NCBI RefSeq assembly: GCF_900696085.1
Contig: NZ_CAADFC020000024.1
Coordinates: 43,327-107,326, forward strand
Direction: 5' to 3'
Length of the DNA: 64,000 bases
Source: Bradyrhizobium ivorense
Lineage (GTDB): Bacteria; Pseudomonadota; Alphaproteobacteria; Rhizobiales; Xanthobacteraceae
The notes under the pieces were generated by a model that worked only from the letters and a program-made list of their open reading frames with translations, was not told the DNA's origin and ran no database searches. Every line of letters begins with the position of its first letter. The first letter of the stretch is position 1. Of this stretch, positions 17,792-25,256 are shown piece by piece. The translations under genes were made by a program, and so were the position numbers.

Positions 17792-17861
17792 GCATGATCT
17801 CCGCGCAAACGCTTCGCGTTTGTCGCGAGGGAAAACCGCTTCGCACTTTTCCGGATCATGC
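17792..17861. repeat. REP-like element (gcatgatc...ccggatcatgc)
   Basis: GCATGATC at 17792 and GGATCATGC ending at 17861 form the outer dyad. The inner part has GCGCAAACGCTTCGCGTTTG (a hairpin) and GGAAAACCGCTTCGCACTTTTCC (a second hairpin). Shorter related copies occur at 53474-53512 and 47634-47659 in this window. Located inside the divergent hxlR/SDR control region. Confidence 0.85.
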
Positions 17862-17880
17862 TGCAATCACGGTCTTGTGT

Positions 17881-17936
17881 GGTTGCAATATTAAACTGGA
17901 TACCCTAGTTAGGCAATCAGGTTTAATAATGCAACC
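17881..17936. promoter_or_regulatory. Long inverted repeat, probable HxlR operator
   Basis: GGTTGCAATATTAAAC (17881-17896) and GTTTAATAATGCAACC (17921-17936) are inverted copies that differ at one of 16 positions, with a 24-bp spacer. The dyad lies just upstream of the SDR gene (start 17953) and about 115 bp from the HxlR start. The AT-rich arms in GC-rich surroundings and the placement point to a regulator-binding site controlling the SDR and possibly hxlR. Binding itself is inferred. Confidence 0.8.
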
Positions 17937-17952
17937 AGACTGGAGGCGGACA

Positions 17953-18726
17953 ATGAGACTTGCAAACAAAGTGGCGTTGATCACCGGCGGCAACAGCGGC
18001 ATCGGGCTTGCGACGGCAAGGCTGTTCGTGGCCGAGGGCGCCAAGGTCGTGATTACCGGGCGCAACAAGGAGCGGCTGGCGGCGGCGGCCAAGGAACTCG
18101 GGCCGAACGCGCTGGCGGTGGAGGCCGACGCCACCGACGTCGCGGCGCTGGAAGCGGCCGTGAAGCAGGGCGCGGAGAAATTCGGCAAGTACGACGTGCT
18201 GTTCGCCAATGCCGGCATTCCCGGCCAGACGCCGGTCGGCGGCACCACGCTCGCGGCATTCGAGAGCGTGATCCGCACCAATCTCACCGGCGTGTTCTTC
18301 ACCGTCCAGGCGGTCGCGCCCTATCTCAACGACGGCGCCTCCGTGATCCTCAACGGCTCGGTGATCTCGGTGCTCGGCAATCCTGGCTACTCGGCCTATG
18401 CCGCGAGCAAGGCCGGCGTGCGCGCGATGGCGCGGGTGATGGCCTCAGAGCTGTCGCCGCGCAACATCCGCGTCAACGTGGTGGCGCCGGGCGCAGTGCG
18501 CACCCCGATCTGGGGCGCCGCAACGGCAACGCCGGAGGCCGAGAAAATATTCGAGGCGCGGATCGGCAAGACCACGCCGCTCGGTCGCATCGGGGAGCCC
18601 GATCATATCTCGAAGACGGTGCTGTTCCTGGCGTCCGACGATGCTGCGCATGTGCAGGGGCAGGAGCTGTTCATCGACGGCGGCGCTACCGCTTCGCCCG
18701 CCGGCGCGCCGATCTATCGCGGCTAA
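17953..18726 (+). CDS. Short-chain dehydrogenase/reductase
   Basis: The 257-aa classical SDR has the cofactor motif T11GGNSGIG18, NAG at 86-88, the catalytic Ser in the NGSVISVLG region, Y149-x-x-x-K153 in YSAYAASKAG, and a PG-x-x-x-T motif (APGAVRTPIW). Arg residues after strand 2 (TGRNKERL) suggest NADP(H) preference. The ATG at 17953 is preceded by GGAGGCGG; the longer frame upstream runs through the operator. Paired with a divergent HxlR regulator, it is probably an inducible quinone- or aldehyde-type reductase, but the substrate is unknown. Confidence 0.93.
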   Translation: MRLANKVALITGGNSGIGLATARLFVAEGAKVVITGRNKERLAAAAKELGPNALAVEADATDVAALEAAVKQGAEKFGKYDVLFANAGIPGQTPVGGTTLAAFESVIRTNLTGVFFTVQAVAPYLNDGASVILNGSVISVLGNPGYSAYAASKAGVRAMARVMASELSPRNIRVNVVAPGAVRTPIWGAATATPEAEKIFEARIGKTTPLGRIGEPDHISKTVLFLASDDAAHVQGQELFIDGGATASPAGAPIYRG

Positions 18727-18804
18727 AGCTCGACTCGTTTTCTGCACGCGAACCAGAGTCCGCTTCGCTGGAAAACGCTGCAAATTGTTTCTCATTGTAA
18801 AGAA

Positions 18805-18834
18805 CGGCCGGTGTGAACGGGATCACACCGGCCG
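18805..18834 (+). terminator. Perfect hairpin after the SDR gene
   Basis: CGGCCGGTGTGA (18805-18816) pairs perfectly with TCACACCGGCCG (18823-18834) around a 6-base loop, 78 bp after the SDR stop. No T tract follows, so termination at this site is uncertain. The same stem could be a processed 3' end or part of the leader of the next small gene. Confidence 0.5.
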
Positions 18835-18946
18835 ATGTCGTTCGTGACGTATCATCGTGTCACGAGACATTGAACCTTTGTCGCAGTCAAAGGACTTCTG
18901 AAAAGGGCGAGGAATTTTTCACCACGGAATCATTTGGAGTGCAGTC

Positions 18947-19105
18947 ATGCCGAAAGCAGCACGCATCCCGTCATCGATTACCGTATCCTCCGCATCCGAA
19001 AATTCGGATACGTCGCAATTCGTCACCGTCGCATTGTTCTCCGGCATCGGTTTATTGATTTCGCTCCTGGTCGTCATTCTCGGCATTCAGGGCGTCTGGC
19101 TCTGA
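18947..19105 (+). CDS. 52-aa single-pass membrane protein
   Basis: The ORF begins MPKAARIPSSITVSSASENS and continues DTSQFVTVALFSGIGLLISL, then LVVILGIQGVWL before the stop. It has a Ser-rich soluble N-terminus of about 22 residues and one transmembrane helix (about 26-49). TTTGGAGTGCAGTC gives a good GGAG 7 bases before the ATG. I do not know a family, but the clean Shine-Dalgarno and hydrophobicity make it a credible gene. It lies between the SDR hairpin and azoR, and is preceded by a 220-bp AT-richer leader that may hold its promoter. Confidence 0.72.
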   Translation: MPKAARIPSSITVSSASENSDTSQFVTVALFSGIGLLISLLVVILGIQGVWL

Positions 19106-19164
19106 GCTGATTGACCTGAACGCACGCCTGCCGCCGCCTGCGCCGCGGCAGGCGCTTCATCGCA

Positions 19165-19773
19165 TCAGGCTGCGTTCAGGCTGCCGGCGGCCTGTAGCGC
19201 GCCTGCGACCGCCTTTTCGCGATGCTCGGGGCCGACCTGGATGCCGTCGGCAGGGATGAATTCAAGGTTCGTGACGCCGATGAAGCCAAACACCCCGCGC
19301 AGATAGGTTTCGAGATGCTCGAGCGCGGCCATCGGCGTGCCGGCGCCGTAATAGCCGCCGCGCGAGATCGCGATGATGACGCGCTTGCTGCCGGCCAGTC
19401 CCTCGACTCCGGCGGGACCGTATTTGAAGGTCTTGCCCGCCACCAGGATGCGATCGATCCAGACCTTGAGCTGGCTCGGAATCGTGAAATTGTACATCGG
19501 CGCGCCGATCACGACGGTGTCGGCGGCCAAGAACTCCTCCAGCACAAGCTGACCGGCGGCGACGTCATCGCGGACCGACGGGTCGGGCGCCGCGCCCTGG
19601 CCGGCAGCGAGGTGCAGGCCGGTGAGGTGGCCGAGCGGGGTCTGGGTCAGGTCGCGGTAGGTCACGACCAGGCCGGGATTGGCTTGGCGCAGCCGCTCCA
19701 CGGCGGCGGCCGAGACCTGGCGGCTGACCGAGTGCGGGCCGAGAACGGAGGAGTCGATGTGCAGAAGTTTCAT
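19165..19773 (-). CDS. azoR: FMN-dependent NADH-azoreductase
   Basis: The 202-aa flavodoxin-fold protein starts MKLLHIDSSVLGPHSVSRQV. FMN-binding features include the phosphate loop SSVLGPHSVSR, APMYNFTIPSQLKVWIDRIL and ISRGGYYGAG. This is the AzoR/AcpD family: homodimeric FMN enzymes that reduce azo dyes and quinones by two-electron transfer. The ATG at 19773 is preceded by GGGGATCCC; the longer frame to 19890 invades the divergent HxlR gene. It diverges from an HxlR regulator, the usual partner for azoreductases that respond to quinones and azo compounds. Confidence 0.94.
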   Translation of the reverse strand: MKLLHIDSSVLGPHSVSRQVSAAAVERLRQANPGLVVTYRDLTQTPLGHLTGLHLAAGQGAAPDPSVRDDVAAGQLVLEEFLAADTVVIGAPMYNFTIPSQLKVWIDRILVAGKTFKYGPAGVEGLAGSKRVIIAISRGGYYGAGTPMAALEHLETYLRGVFGFIGVTNLEFIPADGIQVGPEHREKAVAGALQAAGSLNAA

Positions 19774-19873
19774 GGCAGGGGATCCCCTTGGGTATAGGTT
19801 TGTAACTGGCGCTATATGAGTGACCACCCTAAATCCCCGCAAGAACGCACATTTTTGAAACCCGAGCACAGCC

Positions 19874-20275
19874 ATGAGACCCGAGCACATCCGTGTGCCT
19901 GACCCGCCGCCCCATCCGAGCCCCGATCATTCCGACTGTCGCGCGGTCGCCTCGGTGCTGGCGCGGGTCGGCGACAAATGGAGCGTGTTCGTGATCATGA
20001 ACCTGATCGACGGTCCGCGCCGCTTCAACGAGTTGAAGCGCATCATCAACGGCATCTCGCAGCGGATGCTGACGCTGACGTTGCGCGGGCTGGAGCGCGA
20101 CGGCCTCGTGACGCGCACGATCTATCCGACCATCCCGCCGCGGGTCGACTACGAGCTGACCGATCTCGGCCGCGGTCTCGCCGAGCCGGTGAAGGCGCTC
20201 GGCCAATGGGCGTTCGCGCATCTGCCCGAGATCGAAGGCGCGCGGAGCAAGTTCGACGCGCGGAATGAGGAGTGA
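19874..20275 (+). CDS. HxlR-family transcriptional regulator next to azoR
   Basis: The 133-aa HxlR winged-helix protein has one Cys near the N-terminus (DHSDCRAVASVLARVGDKWS) in the position used by YodB/HypR-type sensors, then FVIMNLIDGPRRFNELKRII, ISQRMLTLTLRGLERDGLV and IPPRVDYELTDLGR. It diverges from azoR with a 100-bp spacer, so it probably represses azoR and senses quinones or reactive electrophiles. There is no clear long dyad in the spacer, unlike the first HxlR pair. Confidence 0.92.
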   Translation: MRPEHIRVPDPPPHPSPDHSDCRAVASVLARVGDKWSVFVIMNLIDGPRRFNELKRIINGISQRMLTLTLRGLERDGLVTRTIYPTIPPRVDYELTDLGRGLAEPVKALGQWAFAHLPEIEGARSKFDARNEE

Positions 20276-20316
20276 GCTTCGACTCGTCCGCCTCGCGATA
20301 GCAGGTCCGTAGCAGA

Positions 20317-20619
20317 TCCGTCACCCTGAGGTGGCCGCTTCTTCAGCGGCCCTCGAAGGGTCGACGGCCCGGCTGGTGGCCGATTCATCCTTCGAGGCTC
20401 GCAAGGGCTCGCACCTCCAGCGACAAAGGCGAAGCCTTTGCGCGGGGATGACGGGAAACGGCGGCCTTTGCGGTAATCCGTCACCCTGAGGAGCGCGCAC
20501 TTGCGCGCGTCTCGAAGGGTTGACGGCCACCGGCCGGGCCGATTCATCCTTCGAGACGCGGCCAAGAGGCCGCTCCTCCAGCGACAAAGGCGAAGCCTTT
20601 GCGCGGGGATGACGGGAAA
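20317..20619. repeat. Two tandem ~142-bp degenerate repeats
   Basis: Copies at about 20317-20458 and 20477-20619 both begin TCCGTCACCCTGAGG, pass through a variable stem (gcggcc or gcgcgca), then CTCGAAGGGT-GACGGCC, GATTCATCCTTCGAG, CTCCAGCGACAAAGGCG, and end GCGGGGATGACGGGAAA. Each is internally dyadic (CCCTCGAAGG against CCTTCGAGG). They fill the whole 360-bp gap between the HxlR gene and dprA. No gene is seen. Confidence 0.85.
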
Positions 20620-20635
20620 TGAATTGCGCAACCCG

Positions 20636-21751
20636 CTAAATCATCGACACCAGGCCGCCGCCGTGGCGCTCGAGCTTGCCGGCGAGTTCGAGTTCGAGCA
20701 GCACGGCGCGGACGACCGCGGGCGATGCATCGGACATCCGGATCAGGTCGTCGAGACTGATCGGGCTCGGGCCCAAGAGGCTGACGATGCGCTCGCGCTC
20801 GGGCGCATCGGTGGCGAAATCCAGTGGTTCGTCGTCCTCACGTGCCGACAACATGATCGGCCGCTCCATGATCGGCGCCACCGCGGTGATGATATCGGCG
20901 GCCTCGGTCACCAGCGTCGCGCCCTGCTTGATCAAATCGTTGGTGCCGGCGGCGCGCGGGTCGATCGGCGAGCCCGGCACCGCAAACACCTCGCGGCCCT
21001 GTTCGGCGGCCATCCGTGCCGTGATCAGCGAACCCGAGCGATGCGCGGCCTCGACGATGACGACGCCGAGCGCGGCGCCCGAGATCAGCCGGTTGCGGCG
21101 GGGAAAATCCCGCGCCCGCGGCACATGGCCGAGCGGCATCTCGGAGATCGCAGCGCCTTGCGCGAGCAGCGCGGCCAGCAGATCCTCGTGCTCCGGCGGA
21201 TAGATCTTGTCGTGGCCGCCGGCCAGCACGGCGACCGTGCCGCTCGCGACCGTGGCGCGATGCGCGGCCTGATCGATGCCGCGGGCGAGGCCGGAGATCA
21301 CGACAAAGCCGGCGTCGCCGAGGTCGCGCGCAAGGGTGCCAGCAAATTTCAGCCCGGCGCCGGAAGCGTTGCGCGAGCCGACGATCGCGATCATCGGCCG
21401 CGTCAGGGCGTCAAGCGCGCCGCGCACGCCGAGCAGCGGCGGGGCATCGTCGATGGTGGCAAGCCGCGGTGGGTAATGGGCCTCATCCGGCGCGACCAGG
21501 CTGACACCGGCTTTCCGGCACGCCGCGAGCTCCGCGGATGCGTCCTCCGCGCTGCAGATCCGGCCCGGCCCGGATGCGCCACCGCGGCGCGCCAGCTCGG
21601 GCAGCCGCTCCAGCGCGCTCGCCGCATTGCCGAAATGGCGGAGCAGCGATGCAAAGGTGCGCGGACCGACATTGTCGGAGCGGATCAGCCGCAGGCGGTT
21701 GAGCCGTTCCGTGTCGGTGAGTTTTGCCGTGCTGGGCGTCCGGTCGTGCAT
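20636..21751 (-). CDS. dprA: DNA processing protein DprA
   Basis: From the ATG at 21751 the protein is 371 aa. It has the DprA Rossmann-like domain with GSRNASGAGLKFAGTLARDL, VISGLARGIDQAAHRAT, PLGHVPRARDFPRRNRLISG and GREVFAVPGSPIDPRAAGTN. A C-terminal winged-helix (DprA WH, SPISLDDLIRMSDASPAVVR) follows. DprA binds incoming single-stranded DNA and loads RecA during natural transformation. A longer start at 21784 adds 11 residues. In many rhizobia dprA is immediately upstream of topA; here about 4 kb of accessory genes separates them. Confidence 0.95.
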   Translation of the reverse strand: MHDRTPSTAKLTDTERLNRLRLIRSDNVGPRTFASLLRHFGNAASALERLPELARRGGASGPGRICSAEDASAELAACRKAGVSLVAPDEAHYPPRLATIDDAPPLLGVRGALDALTRPMIAIVGSRNASGAGLKFAGTLARDLGDAGFVVISGLARGIDQAAHRATVASGTVAVLAGGHDKIYPPEHEDLLAALLAQGAAISEMPLGHVPRARDFPRRNRLISGAALGVVIVEAAHRSGSLITARMAAEQGREVFAVPGSPIDPRAAGTNDLIKQGATLVTEAADIITAVAPIMERPIMLSAREDDEPLDFATDAPERERIVSLLGPSPISLDDLIRMSDASPAVVRAVLLELELAGKLERHGGGLVSMI

Positions 21752-21852
21752 GCGCGCGCAGCTTCGCCCAACCGCAGATTGCAATCAACCGTGACATTGG
21801 CTTGCCCCTGCGCAACGCGCTACAAGCGGCCGACAGGAACAGGAATGCCGCC

Positions 21853-23094
21853 ATGATCTCACTGACCGAGCTTCGAGAGCGCATCGAACAGGGGGCGGTT
21901 TCGCCCGACGCAGCCATCGCGCAGTCGCTCGCGGCGATCCGCGCGCAGGACAAGGCGATCGGCGCCTTCGTCCATCACGACGAGGGCGCCCGCGCGCAAA
22001 CTGCGGGGCCGCTGCGCGGTATCGCGGTCGGCATCAAGGACAACATCGACACCGCCGATTTCCCGACCGAGATGGGCTCGCAGATCTACCGCGGCCATCG
22101 GCCGCGCGGCGATGCGCCGGTGGTGATGGCGCTGAAGCGGGCGGGGGCGACCATCGTCGGCAAGACCACGACCACCGCGTTCGCGGCCAACGATCCGACC
22201 GCGACGCTCAATCCGCACAATCAGGCGCACACGCCGGGCGGATCGTCGTCGGGCTCGGCGGCGGCGGTCGGCGGTGGCATGATCCCGCTGGCGCTGGGCA
22301 CGCAGACCGGCGGCTCGGTGATCCGGCCGGCCTCGTTCTGCGGCACGGCTGCAATCAAGCCGAGCTACCGGCTGCTGCCGACCGTCGGCGTGAAATGCTT
22401 TTCCTGGTCGCTGGATACGGTCGGGCTGTTCGCGGCGAGCGTGCGCGACGTCGCCGCCGGGCTCGCGGCGATGACCAACCGGCCGGAACTGCTGGTGCCG
22501 TCGTCGGTCGCGGCGCCGCGCATCGGCGTGGTGACACAGGCGTTTGCCGGCGCGCCGGAGGCGGCGGGTGCCGAGGCGCTGCAAAGGGCGGCGCGCGCGG
22601 CTGCGCAAGCCGGCGCAACGGTGCGCGAGTTGGCGATGCCCGAGATCGTCGCCGAGGCCTGGCGCATCCATCCCGTGATCCAGGACTTTGAGGCGCATCA
22701 GTCGTTCGCCTGGGAGTACGGGCAGAATTACGACGCGATGCCGCCGCTGCTGCGCGGGCGGCTCGACGAGACCAAGGGCGCCACGCCGAAAGACTATGAC
22801 GCGGCGGTCGACGTCGCGGCGCGGGCACGGGCGGCGCTGGCTGCGGTGTTCGACGAGGTCGACGCGCTGGTCACGCTGTCGGCGCCGGGTGCCGCGCCGA
22901 AAGGTTTATCGTCGACCGGCGATCCCCGCTACAACCGGCTGTGGACGCTGATGGGCGTGCCCTGCGTCAACGTGCCGACGCTGGTCGCGGACGGCGGGCT
23001 GCCGGTCGGCGTGACGGTGGTCGCACCGTTCGGCGCCGATGCGCGGGCGCTGGCGGCGGCGGCGTTCGTGGAGGCGGCGCTGAAGCGCGTCTAG
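21853..23094 (+). CDS. Amidase, malonamidase E2-like
   Basis: The 413-aa amidase-signature protein has its Ser-cisSer-Lys triad at K62 (GIAVGIKDNID), S131 (TPGGSSSGSA) and S155 (LGTQTGGSVIRPAS). These are the same numbers as in malonamidase E2 of Bradyrhizobium japonicum, and long stretches such as GKTTTTAFA and DPTATLNPHN match it as I remember it. It probably hydrolyses malonamate to malonate and ammonia. The ATG at 21853 has AGGAATG upstream; the frame continuing back to 21724 overlaps dprA. It is transcribed opposite to its dprA and plsY neighbours, so it is an insertion in that cluster. Confidence 0.92.
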   Translation: MISLTELRERIEQGAVSPDAAIAQSLAAIRAQDKAIGAFVHHDEGARAQTAGPLRGIAVGIKDNIDTADFPTEMGSQIYRGHRPRGDAPVVMALKRAGATIVGKTTTTAFAANDPTATLNPHNQAHTPGGSSSGSAAAVGGGMIPLALGTQTGGSVIRPASFCGTAAIKPSYRLLPTVGVKCFSWSLDTVGLFAASVRDVAAGLAAMTNRPELLVPSSVAAPRIGVVTQAFAGAPEAAGAEALQRAARAAAQAGATVRELAMPEIVAEAWRIHPVIQDFEAHQSFAWEYGQNYDAMPPLLRGRLDETKGATPKDYDAAVDVAARARAALAAVFDEVDALVTLSAPGAAPKGLSSTGDPRYNRLWTLMGVPCVNVPTLVADGGLPVGVTVVAPFGADARALAAAAFVEAALKRV

Positions 23095-23101
23095 TACGCC
23101 G

Positions 23102-23698
23102 TCACTTCTTCTCGCCGATCTTGCCTTCGGTGCCGGCCTGCAGGCGCTTGATGTTCTCGCGGTGCATGTAGAACAGCAGGATCGTCAGCACGGCGAACAG
23201 TGAGGCCAGCGCGTTATGGCCGAACCACCACAGGAACAGCGGCGTCACGAACGCCGCGATCAGCGCCGACAGCGAGGAGTAGCGGGTGGTGTAGGCGGTG
23301 CCGAGCCAGATCACCGCGAAGATCAGCGCCGCCGGCCAGAACAGGCCGAGCAGCACGCCGATATAGGTCGCAACCCCCTTGCCGCCGCGAAACTTCAGCC
23401 AGACCGGGAACAGGTGGCCGAGGAAGGCGCCGAGCGCGGCCACCATCGCCGCGTTGGGCCCGTCGATCGATCCGGCGATGACGACGGCAATCGTGCCCTT
23501 GAGCATATCGCCGAGCAGCGTCGCCGCGGCGAGGCCCTTGCGTCCGGTGCGCAGCACGTTGGTGGCGCCGATATTACCGGAGCCGATCGAGCGCAGATCC
23601 TGCGTGCCGGCGAGCCTGGTCAGGACCATGCCGAACGGGATCGAGCCGAAGAGGTAGCCGATCAGGAAGGCGACGGGCAGCAACGCGTCAGCAGACAT
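23102..23698 (-). CDS. plsY: Glycerol-3-phosphate acyltransferase PlsY
   Basis: The 198-aa polytopic membrane protein carries the PlsY loop motifs: GSIPFGMVLTRLAGTQDLRS (motif 1), RSIGSGNIGATNVLRTGRKG (motif 2, with GSGNIGATN), and LFPVWLKFRGGKGVATYIGV (motif 3, with FRGGKGVAT). It uses acyl-phosphate from PlsX to acylate glycerol-3-phosphate, the first step of phospholipid synthesis. The ATG at 23698 lies after a GGGACC stretch. Order pyrB-pyrC-plsY-(amidase)-dprA on the minus strand is the conserved rhizobial cluster. Confidence 0.97.
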   Translation of the reverse strand: MSADALLPVAFLIGYLFGSIPFGMVLTRLAGTQDLRSIGSGNIGATNVLRTGRKGLAAATLLGDMLKGTIAVVIAGSIDGPNAAMVAALGAFLGHLFPVWLKFRGGKGVATYIGVLLGLFWPAALIFAVIWLGTAYTTRYSSLSALIAAFVTPLFLWWFGHNALASLFAVLTILLFYMHRENIKRLQAGTEGKIGEKK

Positions 23699-23803
23699 CG
23701 CGGTAGGTCCCTTGGCAGCACGCCGCGGCCGCAGCGGACGGGCCGATCAACCGAATATTAACCATAAATCCCCATCATGGCCTACATATCGAGGGAGCTT
23801 ACC

Positions 23804-23911
23804 ATGGCTTCTGCACGCAAGCGGCTGGAGCAGATTCTGTTTGGTCTTTACATCGTGGCCGGCGCCGTCGGCATGATGATGGAAGCGATTGCGCAGGTGG
23901 TGGGGCGCTAA
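23804..23911 (+). CDS. 35-aa small membrane protein
   Basis: The ORF begins MASARKRLEQILFGLYIVAG and continues AVGMMMEAIAQVVGR. A basic N-terminus is followed by one hydrophobic helix (about 11-29). GAGGGAG ends 7 bases before the ATG, which is a strong ribosome-binding site. It sits between plsY and pyrC', on the opposite strand to both. No family is known to me. The clear start and basic-plus-membrane design make it credible. Confidence 0.6.
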   Translation: MASARKRLEQILFGLYIVAGAVGMMMEAIAQVVGR

Positions 23912-23945
23912 AGCGCCGCGCCACGCTTTAAAGTTCCATTGCACC

Positions 23946-25256
23946 TCAGACGTGCTCGTACACGGTGCGTCCGCCGACAATCGTCCGCACCACGCGCCCG
24001 GAGAACCGGGCATCGTCGAACGGCGTGTTCTTGCACAGCGATTTCAGCTCGTCGCGGTCCAGCACCCAGGGGGTGTCGGCATCGATCACGATCACGTCGG
24101 CCGGGGCGCCGGCGCGCAGCGTGCCGCCGGGCAGGCCGAGCAGCTCCGCCGGCCGCGTCGACATCGCGCGGATCAGCGTCTTGAACTCCATCTCGCCATT
24201 GTGGATCAGCCGCAGCGCCGCCGGCAGCATGGTCTGCAGCCCGACCGCGCCGCTGGCGGCTTCCGCGAACGGCAGCCGCTTGACCTCGACGTCCTGCGGA
24301 TTGTGGTCGCTCATCACGACGTCGACCAGCCCGGAGGCCAGTGCTGCCACCAGCGCCTTGCGGTCGTCCTCGGTGCGCAGCGGCGGCGCCAGCTTCAGGA
24401 AGGTGCGGTAGGGGCCGATGTCGTTCTCGTTCAGCGTGACATGGTTGATCGACACCGAGGCCGAGACGTCGAGGCCGCTGTCGCGGGCGCGCTTGAGGAT
24501 TTCCAGCGACTCCATCGAGCTCAGCGACGCCGCGTGGTAACGGCCCCCGGTCAGCGCCGCGAGCCGCATGTCGCGCTCGAGCATGATCGATTCGGCGGCG
24601 GTTGGAATTCCCATCAGCCCGAGCCTTGTGCCGAACTCGCCCTCGTTCATCACGCCTTCGCCGACCAGATGCGGGTCCTCGGTGTGATGCACGATCAGCG
24701 CGTCGAAATCGCGGGCGTAGGTCAGGGCGCGCCGCATCACCTGCGCATTGGTGACGCTCTTGTCGCCGTCGGTGAAGGCGACGGCGCCTGCGGCCTTCAA
24801 GAGGCCGATCTCGGTCATCTCCTGGCCTTGCAGGCCTTTGGTCAGCGCCGCCATCGGATGGATGTTGACGATCGCGGTGTCGCGGGCGCGGCGCAGCACG
24901 AAGTCGACCGTCGCCGAGTTGTCGATGACCGGCGAGGTGTCGGGCTGGCAGATGATGGTGGTGATGCCGCCGGCGGCCGCGGCCTGGCTCGCCGAGGCAA
25001 AGGTCTCGCGGTGGCTGGCGCCTGGCTCGCCGACGAAGGCGCGCATGTCGATCAGGCCGGGCGCCACGATCTTGCCGGCGCAGTTGACGATGTCGGTGCC
25101 TTCGGGAACGCCGGCGGCGCCGATGCCGCGCCTGGCGTCGCGGATCACGCCGTCGGCGATGAGAACATCACCAGGGCCGTCGAAATCCCGCGCCGGATCG
25201 ATGACGCGGGCGTTGGCGAGCAGGATGGGGCGGCGATCGGTCAGCATCGGTCTCAC
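23946..25256 (-). CDS. pyrC: Dihydroorotase-like protein PyrC' lacking the metal-binding HxH
   Basis: The 436-aa amidohydrolase-fold protein aligns over its length with type I dihydroorotases (GKIVAPGLID, GGITTIICQPDTSPVID, VMSDHNPQD). The essential DxHxH that binds zinc reads D70-M-R-A-F74, so both His are gone; QPDT replaces MPNT and SDHNPQ replaces the usual DHAPH. This is the inactive PyrC'/PyrX form known from Pseudomonas, where it is required to assemble aspartate transcarbamoylase. The ATG at 25256 overlaps the 3' end of pyrB by 4 bp, and M4 (25247) is an alternative. An active dihydroorotase must exist elsewhere in the genome. Confidence 0.9.
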   Translation of the reverse strand: MRPMLTDRRPILLANARVIDPARDFDGPGDVLIADGVIRDARRGIGAAGVPEGTDIVNCAGKIVAPGLIDMRAFVGEPGASHRETFASASQAAAAGGITTIICQPDTSPVIDNSATVDFVLRRARDTAIVNIHPMAALTKGLQGQEMTEIGLLKAAGAVAFTDGDKSVTNAQVMRRALTYARDFDALIVHHTEDPHLVGEGVMNEGEFGTRLGLMGIPTAAESIMLERDMRLAALTGGRYHAASLSSMESLEILKRARDSGLDVSASVSINHVTLNENDIGPYRTFLKLAPPLRTEDDRKALVAALASGLVDVVMSDHNPQDVEVKRLPFAEAASGAVGLQTMLPAALRLIHNGEMEFKTLIRAMSTRPAELLGLPGGTLRAGAPADVIVIDADTPWVLDRDELKSLCKNTPFDDARFSGRVVRTIVGGRTVYEHV

